The position numbers and the translations under genes were made by a program. DNA of 64,000 nt from Actinomortierella ambigua (Eukaryota > Mortierellomycota > Mortierellomycetes > Mortierellales > Mortierellaceae), in contig JAAAJB010000018.1 in assembly GCA_016098155.1 (NCBI GenBank), positions 7,066 through 71,065 on the forward strand, read 5' to 3'. How positions within the stretch are numbered: the stretch's first letter is position 1; each line of letters starts with the position of its first letter. Of this stretch, positions 42,818 to 54,029 are shown in pieces. A model generated the notes under the pieces. It saw only the letters and a program-made list of their open reading frames with translations, was not told where the DNA came from and did no database searches.

Positions 42818-45800
42818 TTACAAGCTGAGATACTCGTCCCAGTCGACATAGTAGTACTTGCTACTATGACTATAGTTGCGTGGCGATCCATGCCGTCGCT
42901 TCGTCCATGCTGCCATTGTCTTGTTCAGCGGGCCGTTCGTCATCCCCGTCGGCGTTGTACTGTAGTTGTTGTATATATAGCCATTCGAGTCTAGCGAAAT
43001 CAGTGACACATCCGATGCAAGCCCATGCACGTTCAGGAACCGCTCTCCGTTGCTGCCCTGCTGCTGACCCGGTCCAGATGACTCTACTGCCTTCATTGTC
43101 GGCACTGTGAGCATGTTGTTGTTGTTGTTGCTGCTGCTGCTCTTGCTGCTGCTACTGCTACCACTTCCGCCACCACCACTACCACCACCATTGTCCTGGC
43201 TATGACCATTACTGCCATCACCGCCGTCTCCATTCGTGGTCAAGGCCGTCGTGGTGGCCGTCGTCGCTGTGGCTGCCGTCGTCGTCACCAAAGGCGATGA
43301 TCCATTCACGGCCAGACTGCTGCTCAGCAAGCCCTTGCCGTGCTTCGACGCAGCAGCAGCTCCTGCTGGCGGCATTGACATGTTATAAATCGGGCCTGTC
43401 GCGATTGAATCACTCGACAAGGCATGCGTGGACAGTGACGATGACGGCGACGTCGTCGTCGTCGTCGTCGCCGCCGCTGTCAATAACAACGAAATCGCTC
43501 CAGCTGGTCCTGCTCCGGATCCTCCTCCGATGCTTCCTGCACCTCCTCCTAGATGGCCTCCTCCCAACGCTTCGCTCCACCAGCTACTAATCTTCTTCAA
43601 TTTGGGCCGCTTGACGCCGTGCGCCTTTGTCACATAGTACCAATAGTCTTGGTCCTGCGTCCATTCATGGTGCTCTGGCAGATGGTCCGAGTCGTTGTAC
43701 GTCTGCAATAACACGAGTTCCATCGGCAACGAATGGGGTGGTGGCACATAGTTGGGTTGCTGGATCGAGAACGATGTCGACGGCGTCAGCGCAAGTCCTG
43801 CAATGACTGCTGCTGCTGCCGCGGCTGCAAATGGAGTTGGCGATCGCACCGGAGACTGTGGTTCTTCGTGGGCACAACCAGGTGCAATCCATGCTTCGTC
43901 TGCACTGCCTTCTTCGTCGTCGTCCTCATCCTCATCCTCATCCTCATCTTCCTCGTCACTTTCGTCGCCGTCATCAACCTCCTCTTCCTCCTCAAAGGCA
44001 ACTGCAATATGAGGGTGCTGGTGGAGAGCGTGTTCCTGGTCTTCCTCCAAGCTGAATATAGGTCCGGCCTCTTCATCATCGTCCTCACGGATCTCCTTGA
44101 CTCTGTCGTCGCCACTAATCTCAATCTCGGCCTGATCTCCACTACCACGATGACCATTGCCGGACGAGGACGAGGACGAGGATGAGGACGACACCACCAT
44201 CTCCTTTGTCAGCGTCACCCTCACCTTTGGTACAGCGCTGAATTCTCGCCAGGTTTCCTGGGCACTCGTAGCCGTCTTGGACAATGGGTACCGGGTCGCT
44301 GCTCGCAGTTGGACTACCAACGGGTCTTCGTCCAGCGCATCCAGACCTGTCCTAGCTCGGGATAACGAGGGCGTCGACGCACAACGCCGTAAGGTCGGCC
44401 TCGCCTCCCTCTTCTTCAGTGCACCGCCGCTTCCACGTGTTGTGCCGCGCGAACTGAAAGTGGAGGAATGAAGAAAGTGTGAGCGAGGGAGATGGGAAGG
44501 GCGATGGTCCGAGTCGAGCACGGGACTAGGGAGGAGCACAGAGGTTGGTGACTCGGCCGTCGGTGACCCTGTTCCTCCGCTTCCTCCTCCTTCACCTTTG
44601 CTAGCGGTGGGAATGGCTGTGGTCGAGACCGAGGCTCTCATCTCAAACAACCGCCCGTTTGGAACACTCAGTCCTCTCTGCTGAAGCAATTTTGGGGTCT
44701 GGTCCGTAGTAAGGCTGTCGAGGGAAGGGCGTTGCAAAGTGGGTCGCGATGAAAGTTGAGTTTGTTCTCTCTGGGTCAGAATGGTTGAGGTCGAATGGCG
44801 CAACTTTCTCGCACAATCTCCGTCTTTTGGCGATGTTGGACTCAGAGGCGAGGGTGAGCCGTTTGTGGTGGTGGTCTGTGCCATCTTTTCCTGCGAGAGC
44901 GCTCTTCCAAACAAGTTTAGCGCAGGAGGGCGGTGATGGGCAGCGGACGAACCAGATGAGAGACGAAGCGATCCTCCTCCTGCTACGCCTGTGGCATGAT
45001 GGCTTTTGCTCCTAGAGTGTTTGAGGATAGTACCATCACTAGAGTGGTGTTGGTGGTGGTGGATATTGAGGTGGGTGGTGGGTGTGGTTATGCTCGCAAG
45101 TCCACTACTGTTATTGTTGTTGCTCTTGTTATTCTTGCTGGGGATGTTGTGATTGTTGGAGTGGTTCGGGGTGCTGTGACCCGTGTGGGAACTTTTGTGA
45201 GCATTAGTGGACGAAGATGTGCTCGGTGACCCTGGCCGACTCAGGGGTGTCATCATGGGGGTCGATGGTCGCGAGTGGGCAGGTGTGCCCTGCGGTGAGC
45301 TGGTGTTACTCTTGCGCCCAATGCCTCCGCCGCCGCTTCCTGATCTTGCAAATAATCGTGTGGGGCTCATGCTGTTCACACGTTGAAGTGGCAATATCGA
45401 CCCACCGCTGGCTCGCTTCTCCTTATTGGTTGTGACCAACGTTGTGGCCAATGCTCCCAAACCTAACAGATTTAGGTTGGATGACGACGCTGATGGTGAC
45501 GATGGTTGCGAAGGTCGCGCTACTCCTGCTCGATGTTGCGAGTGCTCTCGTCGATGTCCTCGTGTATGGTGGCTATTGTTACCACTGCCGTTGTTGTTGC
45601 TATGACCTCCTCCGCTGTTGCCATTCGAGCTGCTGTTGTATTGAAGTGCAAGGACCTCCTCGACATCCTTGGGATCTAATTGCCCACTCTGCAGAAGCTG
45701 CTCCCGTCGCGACTTGCATGCTGGACACGTACAAAGACGATGGGCTGTTGTTGGATATCGGTAGTAGGCCTCTGGTGGGAGAAGGCTCTTGGCCACGCGC

Positions 45801-48001
45801 TTGATAACGTACTGTTTAAGGTTTTTTTTTTTTTTTTTGCCATGCAGCATCAAGTCCCAAAGGCGTTTTGCGGGAAAGAACCAAGAGAGAGAGAGAGCGA
45901 GAACAGAGAGAACAAACAAACATGCAAGACTATCAGTTGCAAGTTCAAATATACACATATATATATACATTGCAGCTCATGGTAGCGTGGACCAACAGCT
46001 GAAGAAGAGGCACAAGGGAAGTGAAGTCAAGCAAGGGGAGCGTTGACGTGCAAGAGACGTAAGAAGGGGAGGAGAGCTTGGAGCGCGCAGGTGTCAGCAG
46101 GAGGCGAGCGAGGGAATGGATGACAAAGGGGAGAGGAGCGCGGGAGTAACAAAAGGGGTCGATAGGTGGGGGGTGCGAGGGGGGAACGAGGGGAGGGGGG
46201 GGGTGAACGAGAAACGGAGGGGAAATACCTTTTTGCCGTTGGATCGGGCTTGAACAGTGATTGTCCAGCTGTATCTACCGATGCCCCAGAAGCCTTTGCC
46301 ATGGCGGAAGCTCTCTGTGTCCATCACATACTTGTTCAGGAGCGACTGGGGTAGCCGCATCGACAGGAGCTCTTCGGGGAAAGGCGATGCAGGCTGCTGA
46401 TGTTGCTGCTGCTGCTGCCCGCCATGTAGGTTGATATTGTTATTGTTATTGTGGATGTTGTTGGTGCTTGCTCCCTGCAGAGCAGCTGCCGATGCATTCT
46501 GCCGCTTGCTTTCGTTGCTGTGGTTGTACAGGGGCATGAACGATAAGTTTGGTTTGCTGAATTTGAATGGCGATGACCCTGAGGAAGACCGCCCAGAGCG
46601 AGACGAAACAACCGACGTGCTCCTTGAGGCGTTCGGGTTCTGGTTGTTTTTAGATCGGTTGTGTTGATCCATGCTGGTATGGCTGCCGTTGCTATCGCCG
46701 TTGCCGTTTCCGTTGACGCTGCCGTCGCCCTGAGCGGGTGATAGATCGTTATTGGTGTTGCTAGCACTACTGGACCTTTGGCCGAACGAGAACTGACGTT
46801 CCATCCATGAGGAAGATCGCTTCCAAGAAGACGACGTCAGGCTGCCGTTGCGTGACAGACCCTGCTGTTCAGACAAGAGTGTTTCGCCCGTGGCAAAACG
46901 GCGCAAGGCTAGACTGTCATCGAGGCTTGCACGCCCTGTTGTTATTGTTGTTGTCTTTGGTGGTGGAGGTGGTGGAGATGTCTGTTGCTGGAGGGAGTGG
47001 CGATGAGGGGCTAATTGGCTGTTTCGGTAGCCGCTAAGCAAAGATGAGCTAGGCAGCGACGACGACAGACTGACGCGAGGCGATGTGGATGGTCTCCGCC
47101 GACCGCCTGCCGCACCTTCCTCACCATCGTCATTACTGCCTAGGCAGCCGCCGCGAGCACACAACACTGCGCGGCGCGGCTGCTCTTGTGGAGTGGCCAT
47201 GGGATGATGCTGCTTATGATGATGATGTTGTTCTTGTTGGATGACGATGGCTTGGGGTCTGCTGCTACTCGCGCTAGCCGATGGAGTGGAGGGGCTGGTG
47301 ACAGCTGGAGTGGCATCACGCTTGATCCTTTGCGTGCTACTGCCGGACAGGGCCCTCGTTAGTGACGACAGGCGCCCTTTATCGGCACTTTTATCACCAT
47401 CTTCATCATCACGATCCCCACTATCGGCATCATCATCTTCCGTGATGTGCCTGATGTCTGGAAGCTCCTTGTTACTGAGCACCTCCGTTGTACCACCCGC
47501 TGACAAGGCTCTTGTCGATGTCGTCAGGAGACTGGCCAGTGAGTGGGCTCGTCCATGGGCGGGTGAGCTTGGCGTGGGGGATTCTGGCAGGGCCTTGTCA
47601 TGGCCTTGGTAGGTGGTATTGGCGCTGAGTATTGTGGCATTGTCACGGCCGCCACCACCACCACCATCACCACCACCCTGTCCTCCCTGCTGCTGCTCAG
47701 ACGCCGAGACGACCACCTCTATAGCGTTCTTTGAGTCTCTCTGGCGTTGCCGCTGTTGAGGATTGTAGTGGGAGTCCTTGGGTGGCACGGGTGGGTGGTT
47801 GTCGAGTAGGAGCGAGTGTCCGCTTTGGCTAGTGGTGGGTGAATTTGAGCCGTGTCCACTGTCAGCGATGCTGTTGGTGTTCTTCGTGTAAGACTGTCGT
47901 GTGTGGAGCGAGAGCGATGGTTGGCTGCTGTGCACCTCGGGCGACCCTGGGGTGGTGGAGCTGGAAACAGGTCCTGACGCCTTGGAAGGGACGTTGCCCA
48001 T
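42818..48001 (-). CDS. predicted N-myristoylated 1588-residue protein, unknown function
   Basis: Exons 48001-46229 and 45811-42818, separated by a 417-nt intron (AAG|GTATTT...AAACAG|TAC), join as SNGKK|YVIKRVAKS. Frames that look like two genes are thereby one. The start MGNVPSKA fits the N-myristoylation rule (Gly2, Ser6, Lys7), suggesting membrane attachment. Most of the chain is disordered Ser/Thr/Asn/Gln/Pro/Gly with homopolymers. One ordered island spans the splice junction, about residues 555-650: SLLNKYVMD, FWGIGRYSWTITVQAR, KKYVIKRVAKSLLPPEAYYRYP, HRLCTCPACKSRREQLL, with a CxC..C set. A second, short ordered segment (LVLLQTYNDSDHLPEHHEW, VTKAHGVKRPKLKKISSWW) lies near residue 1310. 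I do not recognise the family. The Tyr-rich C-terminus (SKYYYVDWDEYLSL) may be a docking motif. There is a long acidic stretch (EEEEEVDDGDESDEEDEDED). Function unknown. Confidence 0.8.
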
Positions 48002-48876
48002 CAGTGTGGGGGAGGGGGCCAAGGTGAAGGAGGGGTAGAGAGGAGAGGGAAGGGGAGGGAAGGACGGTGGGAGAGGATAGAAGCAAACTTGCTTGTAAGG
48101 CAAGTGGAGGTGGAGACGAGCTGGTTAGTGCGAATGCAATGGATTGACAATGGCAATGGGGGGAGGAAGAAAGGAGACAACAATAAAAAAAAAAAAGAGG
48201 GAGGTAGGAACTCGAGGGTGTTGTGAGCGAGGGAAAAGGGGTGGTGAAGGGGAGGAGGGAGGTGAAAGACAACAGTGACAGCAACAATAACAACCACAGG
48301 CGTTAGAAAGACGAGACAGAAAGAGACCCTCTCCTATGGGCGGATGGGGAGATGGCGGTCATCACTTTTGATGCCATGGGCGGACATGGTCCAGAAACAA
48401 AACAAGGTTTTGGCCTGTCTGGACCGGAACAACTTTCCTCTCTCCACTGCCCCATTGATAAAGTTCACCCAGCCAACTGCGATACCAGTGGATGGGTGAT
48501 CCAGGCACAGGCCGTTGCCCTCGCCTCGAGCTTGTGGCTTTGATCATTCAACTCTCCTCCGAGTCCGATCACTCTGAGCAGCCACAAAAAAAAAAAAAAG
48601 AACTTTGATACCTCTCGCACAAGAACCCCTAATTCATTGACCACTTGCATCACCCACAAATGTCCTGCTCTGTCGATGAACCGCTCATGACCCCGAAGAA
48701 CAAAGCCTCTCGTAGTGAGGTTTTGGGTGCGTGCCTCGTCTGTCCTGCTCTTATCCCCACGTCTTTGCCCCTGTTCTGCTTGTCGTGGCTGTTTGGACTG
48801 GCAATCCTACCGAGAAACCTACGACTGCGGTCCACTCTTGACTGACCCTTGGCTTCTTTGTTCTCACCATCCTATC
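48002..48876. other. divergent promoter region of the myristoylated-protein and CTU2 genes
   Basis: No gene is supported. On the minus side it has a pyrimidine-rich leader with a poly(T)-like run near 48185-48196. The plus side has mixed sequence and a poly(A) near 48585-48599. Confidence 0.5.
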
Positions 48877-50913
48877 ATGGATAATTCTCTAGCGAAGAAG
48901 GGTCGTAATACCACACCCGGTTATTGTTTCAAGTGCAAGATCGCCAAGTCGACGATCGAGATTCGATACACCGAATACTGCAAGTAATGCAAATGAGCAT
49001 GAAACCTCGAAAGCATAGGATGCAAAGAACAGGAAAAAAACACACCCAAAACAAAGGTGATACAGGTCCTCTAACCAAGCTCAACTGTTGGTTGTCCACA
49101 GCCCTTGCTTCTTGATCTATCTCGACCACAAGTTTAGGACAGGCCTTCGCAATTCCCGTGGCGCTAATCAGACTCCGGGAGATAATGTCCTTATCGCCTT
49201 CTCCGGTGGTCCATGCTCAAGGTAAACGAAATGTCTTCATACTGCGACCATTATCTCTCCTACTCAACTAGGTTAAATCACTGACACATTGGTTCACTCT
49301 TAAAACCCCTCTCCTCCATGTTTACATATAGAGCATTGGTGCATTTGTTCGAGTTCTACAAAAGTCTACCAGCAGAGATCAACGCCAAGAACCCTGGACA
49401 ACCCAAGACCTATAACGAGATCCATGTCGCACATATTGATGAGTCGTGCTTGAACACACCATTGTCGTATCTGGAGAACGACAAGGAGACGCCATCCACA
49501 GGATCAGGAGTAGGAGCAGGAGCAGGAGTACCCGCTACAAAAACAACTATGGAAAAGGCCCAAGCCATTGCAGCCATGTACGGCTTCCCATTCCACGGCG
49601 TCCGGATCGAGGACATTTATGACATAGAATGGACCGAGTCTGAGAAGTCGGATGGCGTAGCCACGCTGTTGACGTGTCTGCCGAAGGAGCAGCTGGCGAT
49701 TTCAGGCCAGGCCCCTGAACTCGTCGCACAGATCTATGCCTCTCCTGAGGAGCGGTCAACCCCAGAATCTCAAAGTCTCTCACGCGAGGAAAAGGTTCAA
49801 CGCCTTCAACAGCTGCTCGGAGCCTTGACGACCTTGACGGCCAAGGAGACGGTGCTGGAGCACATCCGACAGCGGCTGTTGACCCAGATGACGAAAAAGG
49901 CCCGATGTGATGTGTTGATCACAGGCACCTCGGCAACCAAGATGGCGATCCAGATTCTGGAGCTGACAGCGCTCGGCCGTGGCTATGCCCTCCCACATGA
50001 GACCGCTTTGGTCTCGACCTGGGTTGACGGCTGCAAGACAATTCGACCGCTCAAGGATATTTTGCAACGCGAGCTGGAGCTCTTCAATGCTTTGAAGGGA
50101 CTCGACACTATCCCCAATAACGGCGTGGACCTGGAACCTACACTTCAAGCCAAGAGTGCGGCCAAGAGCATCGGCCGATTGACCTCGTCTTTTATTGTCG
50201 GCCTTGACAAGGAGTTTCCCTCCACGGCCGCCACGGTCTGCAAGACAGCCGCCAAGTTGACCATGCCTGCTGAAGCCACCTACCAGAATCGTTGCCCTGT
50301 CTGTGCAGGACCTGTGCAGCAAGGTGTTCAGACGTGGAAGAGCCGTATCACCGTCACCACACCACCTTCATCGTCACTTTCATCGTCATCCTCATCGTCG
50401 TCATCGTCTCTTCCGGCGGCGGATGCAGGACATGGTCAAGCAGACACCGGTTGCGGGTCATCGGGTATCTGTTGCGGCAGTGGTAGTCGCTCAGGAGCAC
50501 TTTCAACCAGAACTGGCGAGCAAGGTAGATGCGGATCAAATTCGGGTTCACACACATCACCAGCACAACCAAATCTCGAGTTTTCGTCCCTGCTCTGCTA
50601 CGGATGTCTGACCAACCTCCGCGATCTGGACTTGAAGCAGCTCAACCATCTCAGCGCCCGGGACGACGACAACGACGACGACGACACGGCGGCTCAGACC
50701 CATGTCAGTAGCCCACCGGCATTTGTTCTTCCACCATTCATGACCGAGACCCTGTTAAATCGGCAAGGATACGATTCGGCTGAGGCTTACAAGGCAGCAT
50801 CGGCTGCTGCGTCGTCGACAAATGTCCGTGATCCACGAGAAGCATTGCGAGAGCAAATCCAAGAATTTTTGATCAACGACTCGGACGATGGTTCGGACGA
50901 CGACACCGAATAA
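48877..50913 (+). CDS. CTU2: cytoplasmic tRNA 2-thiolation protein 2
   Basis: Exons 48877-48983, 49102-49221 and 49332-50913 join in phase to give 602 residues. The N-terminal zinc-type knot GYCFKCK...YTEYCNPCFLIYLDHKF and the ATP-loop-like VLIAFSGGPCSRALVHL mark the CTU2/NCS2 family. Further family segments are ETVLEHIRQRLL, CDVLITGTSATKMAIQILELTALGRG and the C-terminal CPVCAGP and LLCYGC pairs. With CTU1/NCS6 it makes the complex that thiolates U34 of Lys, Gln and Glu tRNAs, using sulfur delivered by Urm1. In CTU2 the PP-loop is degenerate, and here SGGPCS replaces SGGKDS, as usual. A low-complexity Ser/Gly/Cys insertion (about residues 425-490) separates the zinc pairs. The tail is acidic (DDGSDDDTE). 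Exon 2 begins C|CCT, giving Asn where the family often has Lys or Arg. Confidence 0.92.
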
Positions 50914-51235
50914 TGCAAAATAAAGAAAGACAGACTTTTTTTTTCCACACTCATTCTCTCAACAATAACACGGTATTGATGGGGTTTAAGCAATATTGGT
51001 ACATTGTGAACGAAAGAAAGCAACGGAAAGGAACAAAAGAAAAAAAAAGAATGAAACTGGGTAGTGGCAGGAGGGGTAAATCTACCCGGCAAGAGAACTT
51101 TTTCTCCCCTCCCTCTTTCCGTCCATCGTACTAAGAAGAAGAAAAATAATAATAATAAAAATAAGAAGAAATACACAATTGCCTCGTTCCTTTTTTGTTT
51201 TTTGTCTTGTTTTTGATTTTTTGTTTTGTTTGGGG
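50914..51235. other. convergent 3' region CTU2 / ceramide synthase
   Basis: Spacer with A-rich and T-rich runs, AATAATAATAATAAAAAT near 51146 and no gene. Confidence 0.6.
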
Positions 51236-52327
51236 CTACGCCTTGGTGGAAGCCTTGGCACGCAACACGACGGTAGGAGAGTCGCGCACAGGGGTGGGCT
51301 TGACATGAGTCTTCTCAGTAGAAGCGCGGCGATCGGCCTCCTCCAGCTCAGACTCTTCGTCGTGGGACCGGTTATCATCAGCAGAAGCACCGTTGAACAT
51401 CTTGAAGATGACCTTGAGGATCATGAGGAACCAGAAGCAAAGGACAAGCTCGAGGCCAACCAGGAGAGTCACGAAGCAGTTCTTGACAAATGGCGTAAAC
51501 AACTTGTTCTCTGCGGGATTCCAGGACATGTCCATGAGCTGCGGCGCCTGGTAGATGAGCGCGTGGATCACAATCACAAACAGGTAGTGGCGCGTGTACG
51601 CCCACGCGACCACAAACAGGCCAAAGAGCACATCACACACCAGCCGGAAGCCCATGTACCGGAGCATCTTGGGCACGGCCAGGAACACATCCGCAACGTC
51701 CATGATCGCCAAGATTGCGTTACCAATCGGCGTCACATGGAAGAAGTAGCTGCCACCGATCAAGAGACTTGTGATAAAGTGGTGGATCAACATGGCATTG
51801 TGGTCGCGACGCTTCATGTCCGTATGCAGCACATAGAACTGCTGCATCCAATAGCCAAACTGCATAAGGTAATAGGTCTTCATCGCACCGTTCAGCTTGT
51901 CAAATGGATACCCGATCCAGTAGTGCTCCGTGTTCATCCAGTAAGGCGAGTTGTACATCAACCACATGCCCGACACCCACGACAACACGTAGTACAGCAC
52001 GATGTAGCCCTGCTCTGCAAACCGCTCGACCTTGCTGCCTCGGATGCCAAACTGACGTGCCAGCGGGTAGAAAAAGTCCTTCATCACAAACATACGGATG
52101 TATGTGAATGCAATGATCCAAAAGGCCACAAAGTAAAGATCGTCCAGACCTTTGGCATACGACGCCTTGTACCACGGTTCTGCGGCCTTGCCCTCCTCCA
52201 CTTCCTCGGGTACCCGGTATGACAAGTACAGCATCTTGCCGAACAGTGAGTTGCCAAACACCGCGCCGCCGCACAAAATCATCACTAACAGCTTGAGCGC
52301 GAGGTCTGTCGAGTTTAGGCCCCCCAT
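51236..52327 (-). CDS. ceramide synthase (LAG1/LAC1, TLC domain)
   Basis: This is a single exon of 363 residues. The TLC domain holds the Lag1p motif RRDHNAMLIHHFITSLLIGGSYF with the paired histidines required for acyl-CoA-dependent ceramide synthesis, then NAILAIMDVADVFLAVPKML. About seven hydrophobic segments are visible from residue 10 (LKLLVMILCGGAVFG) to 320 (VTLLVGLELVLCFWFLMILKVIF). The enzyme joins a sphingoid base to a fatty acyl-CoA in the ER. The N-terminal 55 residues contain no homeobox-like domain. The C-terminus is a charged tail (DDNRSHDEESELEEADRRAST) of the kind that is phosphorylated in yeast Lag1. The start at MGGLNSTDLALK was chosen over an ATG at 52369 in a Pro/Ser-rich leader frame. 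A 5' leader of pyrimidine repeats follows upstream. Confidence 0.92.
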   Translation of the reverse strand: MGGLNSTDLALKLLVMILCGGAVFGNSLFGKMLYLSYRVPEEVEEGKAAEPWYKASYAKGLDDLYFVAFWIIAFTYIRMFVMKDFFYPLARQFGIRGSKVERFAEQGYIVLYYVLSWVSGMWLMYNSPYWMNTEHYWIGYPFDKLNGAMKTYYLMQFGYWMQQFYVLHTDMKRRDHNAMLIHHFITSLLIGGSYFFHVTPIGNAILAIMDVADVFLAVPKMLRYMGFRLVCDVLFGLFVVAWAYTRHYLFVIVIHALIYQAPQLMDMSWNPAENKLFTPFVKNCFVTLLVGLELVLCFWFLMILKVIFKMFNGASADDNRSHDEESELEEADRRASTEKTHVKPTPVRDSPTVVLRAKASTKA

Positions 52328-52521
52328 CGAAGAAGAAATAGGGGAGGAGGGGAGGGGGAGAGAAGGCAAAGGATAAAGTTAGGACACATTTCCGCTGATT
52401 TGCATGTGGAGGGCGTACTTTTCGTGAGGGTGGGAGGGGGGGAGGAAAAGGTGCGAATGTGAGTTTAGCCCCTCTCCCCACCATCTTTTCCTCCCACGCT
52501 TGCCATCCAAGACCGTCGTGT

Positions 52522-52561
<40 letters not shown>

Positions 52562-53312
52562 GTCCCTTGTCCTCTCCTGTTCCATGTTCTCACTCTCTTT
52601 TGGAAATATATAGTGAAAAGTGAAGAGTCCTCATCATGCCGAAACTCCACGCCGATGCTATTTTGTTTTTTGTGTTCATTTTTTTTTTTTTTTTGGACAG
52701 AGTGGGATGACATGATTCGCACGGAGGAAAGATCGCTGCACTATCCGCTTGAACATCTCTACCCTCCCCTCCCCCCCTTTTTTTTCTTCCTTTCCTTCTT
52801 GATGTTCCTGCCGATTAAGATGCTTGCACTGGTCGTAATCAATCTGGCTGGACGGTGGTTGCTGCGTTGATGAAGGGGTGGTGGCAGGATGCGATAAACA
52901 AATTGCACGTGTAGGAGTATATCACCTTTTCCTCCCCCAACCCCCGCTCCTTCTTTCCCATGCTCGCACGGCATTCCTTGACCCCCCCAAGACCAAAACC
53001 CGTCTTCCTAATAGCATGAGAACAAAGAAAAAAAATGTGGTCTGCCATGAAGAGTTTCGTATGCTCCTGCCCATATCCGAACACTCTTCCTCCCCATAGT
53101 CTCCGATAGGGGGGGGGAGGGGAAGGAGGGGGAGGAAGAAAGAAGGAACGCTATCTCTCCCACCTCTGACTGTCTTTCCAACACCGCACCAACTCCTCCC
53201 TGCCTCGATCAACACCGTCGTCGGTCACACACACACAGCCATGAAACGATAGCAAGCCCGAAGTTTTTCTTTGTGCATTTGTTTGGGGACGGGGAGAAGG
53301 TGAAGCCGGGCA
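52328..53312. other. ceramide synthase upstream region
   Basis: No gene is supported. A CT array at 52525-52558, poly(T) near 52680-52694 and purine tracts dominate; likely the promoter of the ceramide synthase. Confidence 0.5.
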
Positions 53313-53540
53313 TCAATGAGGCTGATGATGAGATGACAGTGATGCATTAGGTAGAACTGCGATGAACATACCTCGATCGTCACGGAAAATATGAAGATGG
53401 AATGTCTTGACGACACCACCCCAGCATGGCTCGGATGCCATCTTCTTCTTTCCACGCTTGTTGATGGTGGGAGCGCCGCCATGGGAGTGGGCATCCTGTG
53501 TTGATGCTGCCTTGTTGGGTCCGGTGCTCTTTTTGGACAT
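53313..53540 (-). CDS. possible small basic protein, unknown function
   Basis: I do not recognise this one. A clean start (MSKKSTGPNKAAST) leads to a Lys-rich segment (TINKRGKKKMASEPCWGG) and VVKTFHLHIFRDDRG. As an open frame it stops after 75 residues. A GTATGTTC after the codon for Arg at RDDR is a good donor at 53390, and an acceptor ATCAG about 50 nt on would give an alternative C-terminus beginning ASLMPGFTFSPSPNK. The first 57 codons show normal codon choice rather than simple sequence, so some real small gene is likely, but its exact end is unsure. It lies between the ceramide synthase and EI24 genes, in the same orientation as both. Confidence 0.35.
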   Translation of the reverse strand: MSKKSTGPNKAASTQDAHSHGGAPTINKRGKKKMASEPCWGGVVKTFHLHIFRDDRGMFIAVLPNASLSSHHQPH

Positions 53541-54029
53541 TGTTGATTCTCAAAAGAGAAGAGGGGCGAAGAGTTAGATGGTGATGAAGAAGATGAAAAA
53601 AGAGGGTCGAGAATGGGAAGGAAAAAAAAAGATGGTAGACTATGTTGAGAGCACAAGCAAATCCCGACAAACAAGCTCACCAACATCAACAAAAAATATC
53701 AGTTCAGGTACAACGGTGATGCTCATTGGTGGAAGAATTGATAGCCGAATAAAAGGGAGTCGTAGCAAGACTGTGTTCCAGCATGCCCAGTTTTCCGTTC
53801 GTCTCACACATTCATACACATATACACACACAGCTCTTTCTCTTCATTCTCCACACTCACTCCAAACCATATCGACCTGAGGGAATAAGCCTGTTATCTT
53901 TTACTCTCTTCTTGATCTGGCAAACGTTGTTTTAGTCTTTCCAATGGCTGTAGAGGGTATTTGTGGAGTCCATATTTCTTCAAGATCTGGAAGAATCATG
54001 GCTGAAACACGATTGCCGTCACTCTTCTC
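53541..54029. other. spacer upstream of the small basic ORF
   Basis: About 490 nt with mixed and CA-rich sequence (ACACATATACACAC near 53815-53830). No gene is seen. Confidence 0.5.

Noticed and set aside
42818..45970. A separate 1050-residue gene starting MYIYMCIFELATD
   Set aside because: The first 50 residues translate an intron with a pyrimidine tract and a poly(T); splicing at 45811 joins the frame to the upstream exon in a conserved segment.
51179..52222. 347-residue plus-strand frame antisense to ceramide synthase
   Set aside because: Shadow of the TLC-domain gene, His/Val/Glu-rich without domain.
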